Assembly (NCBI GenBank): GCA_913061275.1
Contig: CAJXSR010000017.1
Coordinates: 1 to 64,000 of the forward strand
DNA: 64,000 bases
Direction of reading: 5' to 3'
Source of the DNA: an uncultured Paracoccaceae bacterium
GTDB taxonomy: Bacteria; Pseudomonadota; Alphaproteobacteria; Rhodobacterales; Rhodobacteraceae
In this document: piece after piece, positions 54,447 to 63,906 of the stretch
How positions within the stretch are numbered: the stretch's first letter is position 1
Layout of the letters: every line of letters begins with the position of its first letter
Notes under the pieces: model-generated
Told to the model about the DNA's origin: nothing
Databases searched by the model: none
The model's input: only the letters and a program-made list of their open reading frames with translations
Translations under genes and position numbers: made by a program

Positions 54447-54689
54447 TACAAGATGCCCCCCTTTACCATATATTAACCTATTTTAATTCTTTTTATAGGG
54501 TTAGGGATGGTACTGAAATCATAGAGTGCTTGACAGAATCGAATAACTGGACGCAAATACCTAAATATTCTGAAACAGCGTTGAGTTTTAAAGTTTCAAA
54601 GTATATATGAATTAAAACCTGACCATGAATGAGTCGGGGTGATAGGCAGAAATCCTTTATAGGATGCAGGTAGAGGAAGGAACGGCCCA

Positions 54690-55385
54690 ATGTTGGCCAG
54701 TAAACCCGTAGGGCGCGATGCGGCTACAAAGAAATATGATATCCTTTCTGCAATGATGACCTATGCTTTGGCCCGTGATAAACACGCACAAAGGCTAGTT
54801 TTGCGCATAATGGCTCTAATCACAACCCGGTATAACTGGCAACGTGATGAGCTAAGTATGGGGCAAAAGGAAATGGCCAAACTGTGGTCTGTGGATGAAC
54901 GCACAGTTAAACGGGAAATTGCAAAGCTGAAATCAAAGGGATGGTTGCTGGTAAAACGCGCAGGCGCCCGCGGGCGGGTTACTTTGTACGGGTTTAATCT
55001 TGATTTGATTTTAAAAGAAACCGAAATGGAATGGCAAAAAATTGGCCCTGATTTTGTAGGCAGATTAACGGAGATGACACGGATTACAGCACAAAACGTG
55101 CCTGAAACCAATGTTGTGCCCTTTTCCGGGCCTGATCTAAATCCGCCCCAAACCGATGGTTCTGTATGGGCTAAAGCGGCTTTAATTGTGTATAAAGATG
55201 ACCCAACATGTTATGGGGCTTGGTTACAACAAATACAGCAAACGGGCAGGGATGGGACGTGTTTAGTTCTAATAGCCCCGACTAAATTTCATGCTATTTA
55301 TGTGCAAACCCATTTGGCAGATATGATTTTACGCGCGCTGAACCGCATTGACTTAAGTTTGCGAACCATCCGTATAGAATGGTGA
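54690..55385 (+). CDS. DnaA-like plasmid/chromid replication initiator
   Basis: This protein has 231 residues. The N-terminal half (about 15-100) has a winged-helix character: MGQKEMAKLWSVDERTVKREIAKLKSKGWLLV. The C-terminal part (about 160-228) resembles DnaA domain I: YGAWLQQIQQTGRDGTCLVL, then APTKFHAIYVQTHLADMILRAL. No AAA+ domain is present, so it is not DnaA itself. Such proteins are the replicases of the DnaA-like plasmid class in Rhodobacterales. GAGGAAGGAA lies upstream. The parAB neighbours and origin repeats support the role. Confidence 0.8.
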   Translation: MLASKPVGRDAATKKYDILSAMMTYALARDKHAQRLVLRIMALITTRYNWQRDELSMGQKEMAKLWSVDERTVKREIAKLKSKGWLLVKRAGARGRVTLYGFNLDLILKETEMEWQKIGPDFVGRLTEMTRITAQNVPETNVVPFSGPDLNPPQTDGSVWAKAALIVYKDDPTCYGAWLQQIQQTGRDGTCLVLIAPTKFHAIYVQTHLADMILRALNRIDLSLRTIRIEW

Positions 55386-55461
55386 ATGAATAAGACACTA
55401 GGCAGAATATATATAAATCCGTTAAACTGGTAAAAAAGCAGGTAATGATATTTCAAATACT

Positions 55462-57744
55462 ATGACAGTAAAAACCTTTCATCAGCGTCTATCAGGCCAG
55501 CTGTTTCCTAAACCATGGGTAAAACGAGTTGATTTTGAAGTAACGGCGAAAACCCCTTTTATTCTAGATGTGGTGCCGATCGGGGATTTTCTGCATGTGT
55601 TTATATCGGCCCGTGTTCTGAATGGCAATTTTCATGAACGCTTGGTGTTTAAAGAAAATGATGTGGTTCTAGAGGTAGAAACAATGCGTTCTGTACCGCG
55701 TGGTTTAGATATAACATTACGGCGTTCAGGCGCAAATACAGCGCAAAAGATAACTGTAGATCTGGAAAACAAGTCTGTTGAGCTGGATGTAAACCCTAAC
55801 TTGTCTGAGCATTTTGAGGGTTTGAATACGGTCTTTTTATCAGAAGTAGATATAAAATCGGATACGTTTAAGGATTGGCTTACATATCATTGCGCACAGC
55901 ACGGGCTAGAAGCTGTTGTTATGTTGCGACGATCCAAAAATAAGTGGGTGGGAAAATCTGCTATAAATCGCCTACTTAAAGCGGCAAGTGCGACGACAGG
56001 CCTGAAAACATTTGCGGTGCTGGAAAGCAATATGCCTTTGGGCCAACCAGATTACCCCAGTGTGCTTGATCGGCATACCACGCCTGATGGGCCAGGTAAG
56101 GCGTTGCTTGATCCGTTTGTGCCAGATGCGTATGCGTCGGCATTATATGAGCTGGCGATTATGGATGTGGTGCGCAGGCGTAGTTTTGATACGGCACGAG
56201 CGGCAGTACATATCGGGGGCTGTGATTTATTGTTGCATGGGCCTGACGGGCAAACGGTATTTGATGCGGCAGTTGCAAGTGAGACTTATCTGAAGTTTTC
56301 AGGCAAGCTGGCCTATCCTTGGTCATACCGTAAAGCTAAAAAACCGCAAATAGCCGATCATACATGTACAAGTTTTGATGGCAGAACCGCCCCGCATGTT
56401 TGGGCGATCAGTCAGGCGTTTATGCAGCGTGACCCTGCTTTGCGCCCATTTAGAGCGTCAAAAATTGAGCCTGATCCAATCGGTGCGCAGTTTAGTTATT
56501 GGCGCTGTGTTGGTGTGCGCTACCCTGATTTGAAAATTGGGCAGATCGTTCCCAAAGCGTCATTGGTGGTCAATGAAGATTTGTGCAAGGTGTTGGCGCG
56601 CACGTTTGACCATGATGTAAAACGCCCACCCGCAGTTTCTAAAAACCATAAAACAAGTACGGATAACAAACGTATCTTGGTTGTGACCACGATGAAAAAT
56701 GAAGGGCCGTTTATGCTGGAATGGTTGGCCTATCATATGTCTATCGGGGTGACGGATTTTGTGGTTTATACAAATGATTGCACAGATGGCACTGACACGA
56801 TGTTTGATTTGCTGGACCGCAAAGGCATCGTGCAACATTGTGAAAATCCCTATCGTGAGACAGGTCAAAAACCGCAACATGCAGCGTACTTAGCAGCGCA
56901 ATCAACGCAAAAGGCGATCGATGCGGACTGGATTATGTGCATGGATGTGGATGAGTATATCAACATTCATGTGGGTGACGGCACGCTGCATGATTTGTTT
57001 AAGGCGGTACCAGAGGCGAATGTGTGGTCGATGACATGGCGTTTGTTTGGCAATGCGGAAGTGGATTTGTTTGAGGATAAGTTCATAACGGAACAGTTTT
57101 TCCGCTGCGCGCCACATATTTGCCGCAAGCCGCATCAGGCATGGGGTTTTAAGACCATGTTCCGCAACAATGGATATTACAAGAAATACGGAGTGCATCG
57201 GCCGGTTGGGCTACACCCGGAGTTTATGAAGCATATCCACTGGGTCAATGGATCTGGCCAAAAGATGCCCGAAAATATATTGCGCACGGGGTGGCGTAGT
57301 ACGGCCAAGACTTATGGTTATGATTTGGTAACGCTGAACCATTATGCGCTGCGATCATGCGAGTCGTTTTTGGTGAAGCGTGATCGGGGGCGGGTCAATC
57401 ATGTGGATCGCGATCAGGGCATGGCGTATTGGTTTCGGATGAATAACAATGGCGAAGAGGATCGTTCAATCTTGAATAAGGTTGCGCGGGCAAAAACGAA
57501 GTATGATGAGCTGATGGCGGATCCAGAAATTGCAGCACAGCATAAGTTATGTGTTGAAGCGCATGCCTTGCGGATTGGTGAGTTAAAAGAACGTCCTGAT
57601 TATATGGCGATGTATGAAACCCTGAAATCTGAACGCATGACAAAGCTGTCGCGGCTGCATGCGCATTTTGGCAGTGCTATTTTTCTGGAAGGCCCAGAGG
57701 CGGTGCCGCTGGATTACCCGCTCTTGGATGGGGTGGAATTGTAG
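55462..57744 (+). CDS. Two-part glycosyltransferase (Glyco_tranf_2_4-type module with unknown N-terminal half)
   Basis: This protein has 760 residues. The C-terminal half (about 408-740) is a GT-A type module: TTMKNEGPFMLEWLAYHMSI, DCTDGTDTMFDLLDRKGI and the metal-binding MCMDVDEYINI, followed by WVNGSGQKMP and LNHYALRS. The N-terminal half (1-400) has no motif I recognise; its tail (YWRCVGVRYPDLKIGQIVPK) looks globular. The transferred sugar and acceptor are unknown. The next gene starts directly after the stop and encodes a shorter member of the same family, so this is a tandem family cluster. Confidence 0.8.
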   Translation: MTVKTFHQRLSGQLFPKPWVKRVDFEVTAKTPFILDVVPIGDFLHVFISARVLNGNFHERLVFKENDVVLEVETMRSVPRGLDITLRRSGANTAQKITVDLENKSVELDVNPNLSEHFEGLNTVFLSEVDIKSDTFKDWLTYHCAQHGLEAVVMLRRSKNKWVGKSAINRLLKAASATTGLKTFAVLESNMPLGQPDYPSVLDRHTTPDGPGKALLDPFVPDAYASALYELAIMDVVRRRSFDTARAAVHIGGCDLLLHGPDGQTVFDAAVASETYLKFSGKLAYPWSYRKAKKPQIADHTCTSFDGRTAPHVWAISQAFMQRDPALRPFRASKIEPDPIGAQFSYWRCVGVRYPDLKIGQIVPKASLVVNEDLCKVLARTFDHDVKRPPAVSKNHKTSTDNKRILVVTTMKNEGPFMLEWLAYHMSIGVTDFVVYTNDCTDGTDTMFDLLDRKGIVQHCENPYRETGQKPQHAAYLAAQSTQKAIDADWIMCMDVDEYINIHVGDGTLHDLFKAVPEANVWSMTWRLFGNAEVDLFEDKFITEQFFRCAPHICRKPHQAWGFKTMFRNNGYYKKYGVHRPVGLHPEFMKHIHWVNGSGQKMPENILRTGWRSTAKTYGYDLVTLNHYALRSCESFLVKRDRGRVNHVDRDQGMAYWFRMNNNGEEDRSILNKVARAKTKYDELMADPEIAAQHKLCVEAHALRIGELKERPDYMAMYETLKSERMTKLSRLHAHFGSAIFLEGPEAVPLDYPLLDGVEL

Positions 57745-58791
57745 ATGAAATACCTGATGATCACTTCCATGCGAAATGAGGCACCGTACATTTTGGAATG
57801 GTTGGCTTATCACAGCAGCATCGGGGTGGATGGGTTTTTGATTTATTCTAACGATTGTGATGATGGTACGGATCAGATGTTGGACCGTTTGGATGCACTT
57901 GGGGTGATTAAGCATGTGCGCAATGATAAGATCACAAATGCAGGGGTGCAGTGGACGGCTTTGAAACGTGCTGGTAATCATCCAATGCGCAAACGTGCTG
58001 ACTGGATCATATTTGCCGATGTTGATGAGTTTGTGAATGTCAAAGCCGGGGCAGGGCATTTGGATGATTTGCGGGCGGCTGCACCTGATGCAACGGCTTT
58101 TGCGCTGACTTGGCGGATGTATGGCAATGACAGCCATGTTGAGATTGAAGACAAGTTGGTGATTGAGCAGTTCAATAAATGCGCAAGTTTTCCGTGCTAT
58201 GCGCCTATTACGTCTTCGATGTTTAAGACTCTGTTCAAAAACGATGGATCCTACGAAAAGCTTGGGGTGCATCGGCCTAAAAAACGCGTTGAGCGGGATG
58301 CGGATAAAGTAGTTTGGGTGAACGGATCGGGCATGCCGCTTGGGGCTGAGTATTTGGATAAATCAACGGTGACATATGCAGGCAACGGGGGCATTGATCT
58401 GGCGTGTATCAATCATTATTCTGTTAAGTCGGCAAAAGCGTTTTTGGCCAAAACACAACGCGGATTGCCTAATCGGTCGGAAAAGCAGTTGGATTTAGGT
58501 TATTGGGTGGATCGAAATTTTAACCAAGTAGAAGATGTAACTATTCACCGTAGTATAACTGAAACAAAAGAAAAAATGGATTTGTGGCTGGCTGATCCAG
58601 AATTGGGGGAGTTGCATAAATCTGGGGTGGAATGGCACAAGGCCTGTGCTGAAACTGTGCTGGAAGATATGGAGGGCGTGCGCTTGCTTGCCCGTATTGT
58701 TAGCCTTTCACGGGAAAATTTACCTGCCCAATTTGCAATATCATTGGCACAAAAGATGATGGCGGCAAATCGCAATAAAAAGGACGATTGA
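57745..58791 (+). CDS. Glycosyltransferase, Glyco_tranf_2_4-type
   Basis: This protein of 348 residues is a paralogue of the C-terminal half of the gene before it. It opens TSMRNEAPYILEWLAYHSSI, continues DCDDGTDQMLDRLDALGVI and has the metal-binding IIFADVDEFVNVKAG. VWVNGSGMP and INHYSVKSAKAF follow, as in the paralogues. There is no membrane segment. It begins with no gap after its neighbour and shares one base with galE (TGATG), so it is part of a tight operon. Confidence 0.83.
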   Translation: MKYLMITSMRNEAPYILEWLAYHSSIGVDGFLIYSNDCDDGTDQMLDRLDALGVIKHVRNDKITNAGVQWTALKRAGNHPMRKRADWIIFADVDEFVNVKAGAGHLDDLRAAAPDATAFALTWRMYGNDSHVEIEDKLVIEQFNKCASFPCYAPITSSMFKTLFKNDGSYEKLGVHRPKKRVERDADKVVWVNGSGMPLGAEYLDKSTVTYAGNGGIDLACINHYSVKSAKAFLAKTQRGLPNRSEKQLDLGYWVDRNFNQVEDVTIHRSITETKEKMDLWLADPELGELHKSGVEWHKACAETVLEDMEGVRLLARIVSLSRENLPAQFAISLAQKMMAANRNKKDD

Positions 58792-59804
58792 TGCGTATTT
58801 TTCTGACAGGGGGTGCGGGCTATATTGGCAGCCATACGCTACTAGAGGTTTTATCGCATGACCATGAGGTTTGTGTGTATGACGATTTTTCCAATAGTGC
58901 GCCAGAGGCATTGGCGCGCGTATCGCACCTGACAAACCGTAGTTTTGATACGGTAGAAGGGGATATTCTTGATCGCAATGGCATCAAGCAAGCCTTGGTT
59001 GATTTTCGCCCTGACGTGGTTGTGCATTTTGCGGGTAAAAAAGCGGTCGGCGAGTCTATGGCGGAACCTTTGATGTATTATCGCAATAATGTTGATGGCA
59101 CATTGTCTTTGTTAGAAGGCATGAATGCTGCGGGATGTTCGCGCATTGTATTTTCATCCTCTGCGACTGTTTATGGGGAACCTGAATATTTACCTTATGA
59201 TGAGGCACATCCGCGGGCGCCAACCAACCCCTACGGTATGACTAAATATATGGTTGAGCTGATATTAAACGATTGGTGTTCTGCTAACGCACAAAATACT
59301 GCTGTATTATTGCGGTATTTTAATCCTGTAGGCGCGCATGATAGCGGTGAAATAGGGGAAGACCCAGATGATATTCCAAACAATCTGATGCCTTTTGTCA
59401 GCCAAGTGGCAGTTGGGCGGCGCGAAAAGCTACAAGTTTTCGGCGATGATTACGATACTGCCGATGGCACAGGGGTGCGGGATTACATCCATGTGGTTGA
59501 TTTGGCAAAGGCCCACGCAGCGGCAATAGGCTATGCAGAGACGCATTATGGCTGTGAGGCGATCAATGTGGGGGCAGGGCAGGGATCATCGGTTCTGGAG
59601 GTTGTGAGGGCGTTTGAGGCGGCCTCTGGACAGCCAGTGCCCTATGAGGTGGTGGCAAGGCGTTCTGGCGATATAGCGGCGTTCTATGCCGATCCTGCCA
59701 AGGCTAAAAACCTACTGGGGTGGCAAACGGAACGTGGATTAGCCGATATGTGCAAATCTGCGTGGAATTGGCAACGTAAGAACCCACAGGGCTATAAAGG
59801 CTAG
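58791..59804 (+). CDS. galE: GalE-like UDP-glucose 4-epimerase
   Basis: This extended SDR epimerase has 338 residues. It has the NAD motif FLTGGAGYIGSHTLLEV, the Ser-rich SSSATVYGEPEYLP, the catalytic pair in NPYGMTKYMVE and the GalE region LRYFNPVGAHDSGEIGEDP. It interconverts UDP-glucose and UDP-galactose (possibly the GlcNAc forms) and so feeds galactose to the surrounding transferases. ATG at 58791 overlaps the previous stop by one base; GGA lies upstream. Confidence 0.92.
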   Translation: MRIFLTGGAGYIGSHTLLEVLSHDHEVCVYDDFSNSAPEALARVSHLTNRSFDTVEGDILDRNGIKQALVDFRPDVVVHFAGKKAVGESMAEPLMYYRNNVDGTLSLLEGMNAAGCSRIVFSSSATVYGEPEYLPYDEAHPRAPTNPYGMTKYMVELILNDWCSANAQNTAVLLRYFNPVGAHDSGEIGEDPDDIPNNLMPFVSQVAVGRREKLQVFGDDYDTADGTGVRDYIHVVDLAKAHAAAIGYAETHYGCEAINVGAGQGSSVLEVVRAFEAASGQPVPYEVVARRSGDIAAFYADPAKAKNLLGWQTERGLADMCKSAWNWQRKNPQGYKG

Positions 59805-59895
59805 GTTTTACTATCCAAGGCCTAGGAATTGGGTATATATAAACGATAACCTTGCCCGATAAGAGGCTGGGAATTGGCAGATCAGGGCGACAGGC

Positions 59896-61629
59896 ATGTA
59901 TGATTACGATGAAGTCATTATCACAAGCGGCATTAAAGTGCCGTTTATACCCGAAGTTATCACCCCTAAAATTGAAAAACCTATGCGCAAAAACCGCTAT
60001 GAAAAAGGCGAGTTAAAAGGGCTACGGGCAAGTGTGAAGTCCGGCGATAGGGTTTTGGAGTTAGGCGGGGGTATTGGGCTGATTTCTACCGCTGCGGCAC
60101 AACAAGATGGCGTTGGGCAAGTGACAACCATAGAGGCCAACCCCCGCATTATTCCGGTTATTCGTGAAACCCACCGTTTGAATGGGATCAGGGGCGTTGA
60201 TTTGCGCAATGGCGTGGTTTCTTCTGGCTCTGGTGAAAATGTTGATTTTTACATTCGCAAAGATTTTTGGGCATCTTCGATGGAACCTGATTCAAGGGCA
60301 TATGAAGCGGTTGAAAGCCTGCCTAATTTTGACATTCGCGATCTTGTAAGCGAGCTGAAGCCAACTGTGATCGTATGTGACATTGAAGGGGCCGAACTGG
60401 GCCTGTTTGATAAGGTTGATATGTCTGGTGTTCGAATGGTGATTTTGGAATTGCACCCAAAAGTTTATGGCCAAGAACAGATGGCGATGATTATCAACAT
60501 GATGCTGCATAAAGGATTTACTATCATCCCAGAGAAAAAACCATCTTCGGTTTGGACCTTTGAACGGGTAGTGGCAAAAATTGAGCGGGCGCCAAGTGAC
60601 CAATCAGCAGTAAAGCCACAACTTAATTTACCATATAAATCGTGGAATGCTGATAATCCGCGCGTTATGATTGCAACCTGTATGAAGGATGAGGGGCCAT
60701 TCATTCTGGAATGGATTGCGTGGCATCAATCTATTGGCATTGATGACTTTGTGGTGTTTAGCAATGATTGTAGTGATGGCACAGATTTAATTCTGGATCG
60801 TCTGGATGAAATAGGACTGCTACAGCATTTACCAAACCCTGCTGTGCTAAGTGACAGGCCAGATTTTCAACCTTATGCGCTTGCCTATACGCCGCATCTG
60901 ACGGCATTTAAGAAAGCGGATTTCTTTATTTCAATGGATGTGGATGAATTTATCAATATCAGGCATGGGAACGGTCACATTACTGACCTGTTAAAAGCAA
61001 CAGGCCCGTTTGATGCATTGTCAATCAGTGAACTTAATCACGGCAGTAACCAAAAAGAGGAATACGAACGCGGGTTTGTAACCGATCTGTTTCCTATGCA
61101 TCAGCGCGAGCGGCCTGGTAAACCCAGATCACAACGCGGTGTGAAAACGATCGTACGTTTGGGGCCTAAGTTGCAACAAATCCGCAATCACAGGCCAGAC
61201 TTTTATCATAATCAGGGTCAAATTAATTGGGTCAATGGATCAGGTCAGGCAATCAGTGTTTTTGATGATGACGCGACGCAAAACGGGACGGATTGCAGGG
61301 ACACGTACGATCATGTGGTGCTGGAACATTATCCGTTGCGGTCATTAAATTCATATCTTGTCAAAATGTTTCGCGGTGATGTTGTGGTTAAAGGCAAAAT
61401 GGTATCGCAACGGTATTGGCGGATGCGCAACCGTCAAACGGATGCAACATCGGTGTTAGAGCGGCAACAGAAAAAATTTAAAGCGGCTTATGCGAAGTTG
61501 TTAAAAGATAAAGAACTGAAGTTACTACATGATGCGGCGTGTAAAGCGCATGAGGACAGGATTGCGCAACTGCTGCAAGACCCTGTGTTTTTGGAACGTA
61601 AAAAATGGGTATTTTCCGAGTGTTGGTAG
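59896..61629 (+). CDS. FkbM methyltransferase - glycosyltransferase fusion
   Basis: This is a fusion protein of 577 residues. The N-terminal part (about 30-230) is an FkbM-type methyltransferase with VLELGGGIGLISTAAAQQ, TTIEANPRIIPVI and the hallmark VCDIEGAELGLFD. The C-terminal part (about 250-575) is a DVDE-type glycosyltransferase like the two preceding gene products, with ATCMKDEGPFILEWIAWHQS, DCSDGTDLILDRLDEIG, SMDVDEFINIRHG and WVNGSGQ. One chain could thus add a sugar and methylate it. It is 92 bases after galE, in the same direction. Confidence 0.85.
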   Translation: MYDYDEVIITSGIKVPFIPEVITPKIEKPMRKNRYEKGELKGLRASVKSGDRVLELGGGIGLISTAAAQQDGVGQVTTIEANPRIIPVIRETHRLNGIRGVDLRNGVVSSGSGENVDFYIRKDFWASSMEPDSRAYEAVESLPNFDIRDLVSELKPTVIVCDIEGAELGLFDKVDMSGVRMVILELHPKVYGQEQMAMIINMMLHKGFTIIPEKKPSSVWTFERVVAKIERAPSDQSAVKPQLNLPYKSWNADNPRVMIATCMKDEGPFILEWIAWHQSIGIDDFVVFSNDCSDGTDLILDRLDEIGLLQHLPNPAVLSDRPDFQPYALAYTPHLTAFKKADFFISMDVDEFINIRHGNGHITDLLKATGPFDALSISELNHGSNQKEEYERGFVTDLFPMHQRERPGKPRSQRGVKTIVRLGPKLQQIRNHRPDFYHNQGQINWVNGSGQAISVFDDDATQNGTDCRDTYDHVVLEHYPLRSLNSYLVKMFRGDVVVKGKMVSQRYWRMRNRQTDATSVLERQQKKFKAAYAKLLKDKELKLLHDAACKAHEDRIAQLLQDPVFLERKKWVFSECW

Positions 61630-61638
61630 GCGGGTTAA

Positions 61639-63168
61639 ATGAGTAAGCTAAACCTTGTGATTATGGCGGGCCAAAGCAATATGGTTGGCTATAAAACGCG
61701 CATTGAAGATATAAATGCAGCATGGCGTAAACCTATTGATAATGCGTTTGTCTGGCAAAAAGGCGCATGGCAGCCGTTGCAGCCGGGTGGCGGGTATCAA
61801 AAGAAAGGTTTTGGGCTGGAACTGGCCTTTGCACATGATTTTTGTCAGGCAGAGGGTGAGCGGCTGGGTATTGTTAAGGTCGCAAAAAATGCGTCTTACC
61901 TGACAACTGACTGGAGCCCTGATCGTGAAAGCGGGTTATTCGACAATCTGGTAAATACTGTGCGTGCTGCGATGATGTCGGAAGAGGTGGTATTACGCGG
62001 CGTGCTGTGGGTGCAAGGTGAGGCAGATAGTATTACCGAGGCAGATGCAAAAGCCTATAAGGGTAATCTTGAAAGGTTTGTTGCCAGATTGCGTATGGCA
62101 CTGGGGGCACCGCATTTGCCATTTATTGCAGCTATCGTGAACCCACCTGCGAACCTGTGCCCCCATTCTGGGCCTGTACGGGCGGCTATTCGTAAAAATC
62201 GTATAACGAACTATGCGACTGTAAAAACCTCTGGTCTGGCGAAAATTAGGGATGATTTACATTATTCGTATAGAGGGCTGAATAACCTGGGCAAACGTAT
62301 GGCACAGGCAATGATCTCGTTTGATCCAGAGGCTTTGGGACTTAAGCAGCATGTTAAGTGGTTGTGGAATTCAGATCAGTATCAATGTTGGGTATCTGGA
62401 CCTGGGAAGCCTGCGGATGTGGCGATTGTTTCAATGCCCTTTGCAGTGATAAACAGCGGGTTTGATGAAGTTGGGTTTGGGCAAGTCCCCTTTGAGAAAA
62501 CCGGCAGGCTTGGGGTTTATATCCGATCTAATCGTTCCACATGGTTGCAAGATAAAGAGATTTTGGAAGTGGCGCAGGCTATTCGGGGGCATTTGGGTGC
62601 AAAGCAGCGAATTATTACCTATGGGGCCAGTATGGGGGCGTATGGCGCGCTTTTATTGTCAAAACAACTGAAGGCGGAAAAGGTGTTGGCGATTGCGCCG
62701 CAATATTCGATTGACCGCGCGGTTGTGCCGTTTGAAACACGCTGGAAACGTGCATTTAATCGCATTCAGACGTTTGTTCACAATATTGATGAGGAAATAT
62801 CTCCGACAGCGCAAAAAATTGTATTTTTTGATCGGATGTCTGAGGATCGCAGGCAAATTGAGATGTTCAAAACCGACGAGACTTGGAATTTAGTTAATTT
62901 ACCTTTTGCGTCGCACCAAGTTTTGCGGTTTTTACTAGAAACTGGCAGTCTGCCGATGGTATTGGCGGATATTGAGAATGGTGGGCCTGATATGGTTGAA
63001 TTGGTTCGCACTGCGCGAAAAAAACGGCGGTTAAGCATCATTTACTGGATGACACTTACTTTTGTTTCTAGCTTGCGTAGGCCTGATTTGGCTGATTTTG
63101 CGGCAAAACAAGCGTTGTCATTGGGTGGGCCGAAGCGAAGGCTTAAGCCGTACCTTAAAAAGTCCTAA
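61639..63168 (+). CDS. SGNH sialate-O-acetylesterase-like domain fused to a second hydrolase-like domain
   Basis: This protein has 509 residues. Residues 1-230 form an SGNH/DUF303-type acetylesterase: nucleophile serine in MAGQSNMVGYKTR, GVLWVQGEADS in the middle, and the Asp-His pair in RDDLHYSYRG. The rest (about 235-509) has YGASMGAYGALLLSK, which looks like an alpha/beta hydrolase elbow, and a late FASHQVLRFL. There is no signal peptide. It probably edits O-acetyl groups on glycan precursors in the cytoplasm. It follows the FkbM fusion gene by 9 bases. Confidence 0.72.
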   Translation: MSKLNLVIMAGQSNMVGYKTRIEDINAAWRKPIDNAFVWQKGAWQPLQPGGGYQKKGFGLELAFAHDFCQAEGERLGIVKVAKNASYLTTDWSPDRESGLFDNLVNTVRAAMMSEEVVLRGVLWVQGEADSITEADAKAYKGNLERFVARLRMALGAPHLPFIAAIVNPPANLCPHSGPVRAAIRKNRITNYATVKTSGLAKIRDDLHYSYRGLNNLGKRMAQAMISFDPEALGLKQHVKWLWNSDQYQCWVSGPGKPADVAIVSMPFAVINSGFDEVGFGQVPFEKTGRLGVYIRSNRSTWLQDKEILEVAQAIRGHLGAKQRIITYGASMGAYGALLLSKQLKAEKVLAIAPQYSIDRAVVPFETRWKRAFNRIQTFVHNIDEEISPTAQKIVFFDRMSEDRRQIEMFKTDETWNLVNLPFASHQVLRFLLETGSLPMVLADIENGGPDMVELVRTARKKRRLSIIYWMTLTFVSSLRRPDLADFAAKQALSLGGPKRRLKPYLKKS

Positions 63169-63170
63169 AT

Positions 63171-63902
63171 CTAAGTGGGTTTTGATACCAGAACACGAAC
63201 ATAATTATGGGCTTCACGCAGGATTGTTAAAGTGCCGAGCGCGGCAAGAACTTGGCTTTGTTTTGAATAGGTGCGTTTGCGGATGTCGACAATGATATGC
63301 CCACCGGGATTAATTTTTTCCTTAAAATAAGGCATATAACTGTCTACAGGAAAATGAAAACCACAAGCCAGAAAGCTAACAGCAAGATCAACGGGACTTG
63401 TATCCATAATGTCGGTTTTTTCAGGATTTGACAGGGTTACGTCCGCAGACGGGATGCCATTTTTAGTTAATAACGCTTTGGCGATTGATAGGTTGGAATA
63501 TGCCGAGGCTTTGTCTTCGAAGCCGAAGTGACGAATATCGTTTTGTTCAACGTCAATCAGGTGTATTTTTGAGTTATAGGTTTTAGCAGCAAATAAATCA
63601 AAAACAGCATAACCACATCCAATATCTGCTATGGTTTTAGGGGCTATTAGATCTAGAGTTGCGCGTAATTCAGCAAATTCATCACTGATAAATTGCACTG
63701 TTCGTTCAACAAGTACTGCCCCTTTTTCAGCGACAACAGCATCTAGTTCATCGCCTTGCCCGTTTGACCAGTTTTTTATCATACGGCCAGATTTGTGGAC
63801 ATCATAAAGAATTTCTGACCGTTGCAATATGAAGTTTAGGTAGTCGGCCGGGCCGAACATTGAATAATCAAGATTAGCTGGATTTATTTTAACTTGTTTC
63901 AT
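63171..63902 (-). CDS. Class I SAM-dependent methyltransferase
   Basis: This protein of 243 residues has motif I TIADIGCGYAVFDLFAAKTY, then HLIDVEQND (motif II acidic) and DLAVSFLACGFHFPVDSYM. It resembles small methyltransferases found in polysaccharide loci; the target is unknown. The ATG at 63902 is preferred because the gene upstream ends at 63907; a longer start at 63923 would overlap that gene. It converges on the esterase fusion gene, with a 2-base gap. Confidence 0.78.
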   Translation of the reverse strand: MKQVKINPANLDYSMFGPADYLNFILQRSEILYDVHKSGRMIKNWSNGQGDELDAVVAEKGAVLVERTVQFISDEFAELRATLDLIAPKTIADIGCGYAVFDLFAAKTYNSKIHLIDVEQNDIRHFGFEDKASAYSNLSIAKALLTKNGIPSADVTLSNPEKTDIMDTSPVDLAVSFLACGFHFPVDSYMPYFKEKINPGGHIIVDIRKRTYSKQSQVLAALGTLTILREAHNYVRVLVSKPT

Positions 63903-63906
63903 GAGT

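Larger units (their letters stand above)
54197..54689. other. Putative replication origin region (oriV)
   Basis: This 493-base gap lies between the divergent parA and initiator genes. From the parA side it holds an AT-rich stretch (54221-54285), a candidate parS (54286-54299), TTAGGGATT/TAAGGGATT direct repeats 12 bases apart (54315-54335), three GGGGACA-type repeats (54383-54446) and a further AT-rich run toward the initiator. No exact DnaA box was seen. It is the most likely origin of the replicon. Confidence 0.65.
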
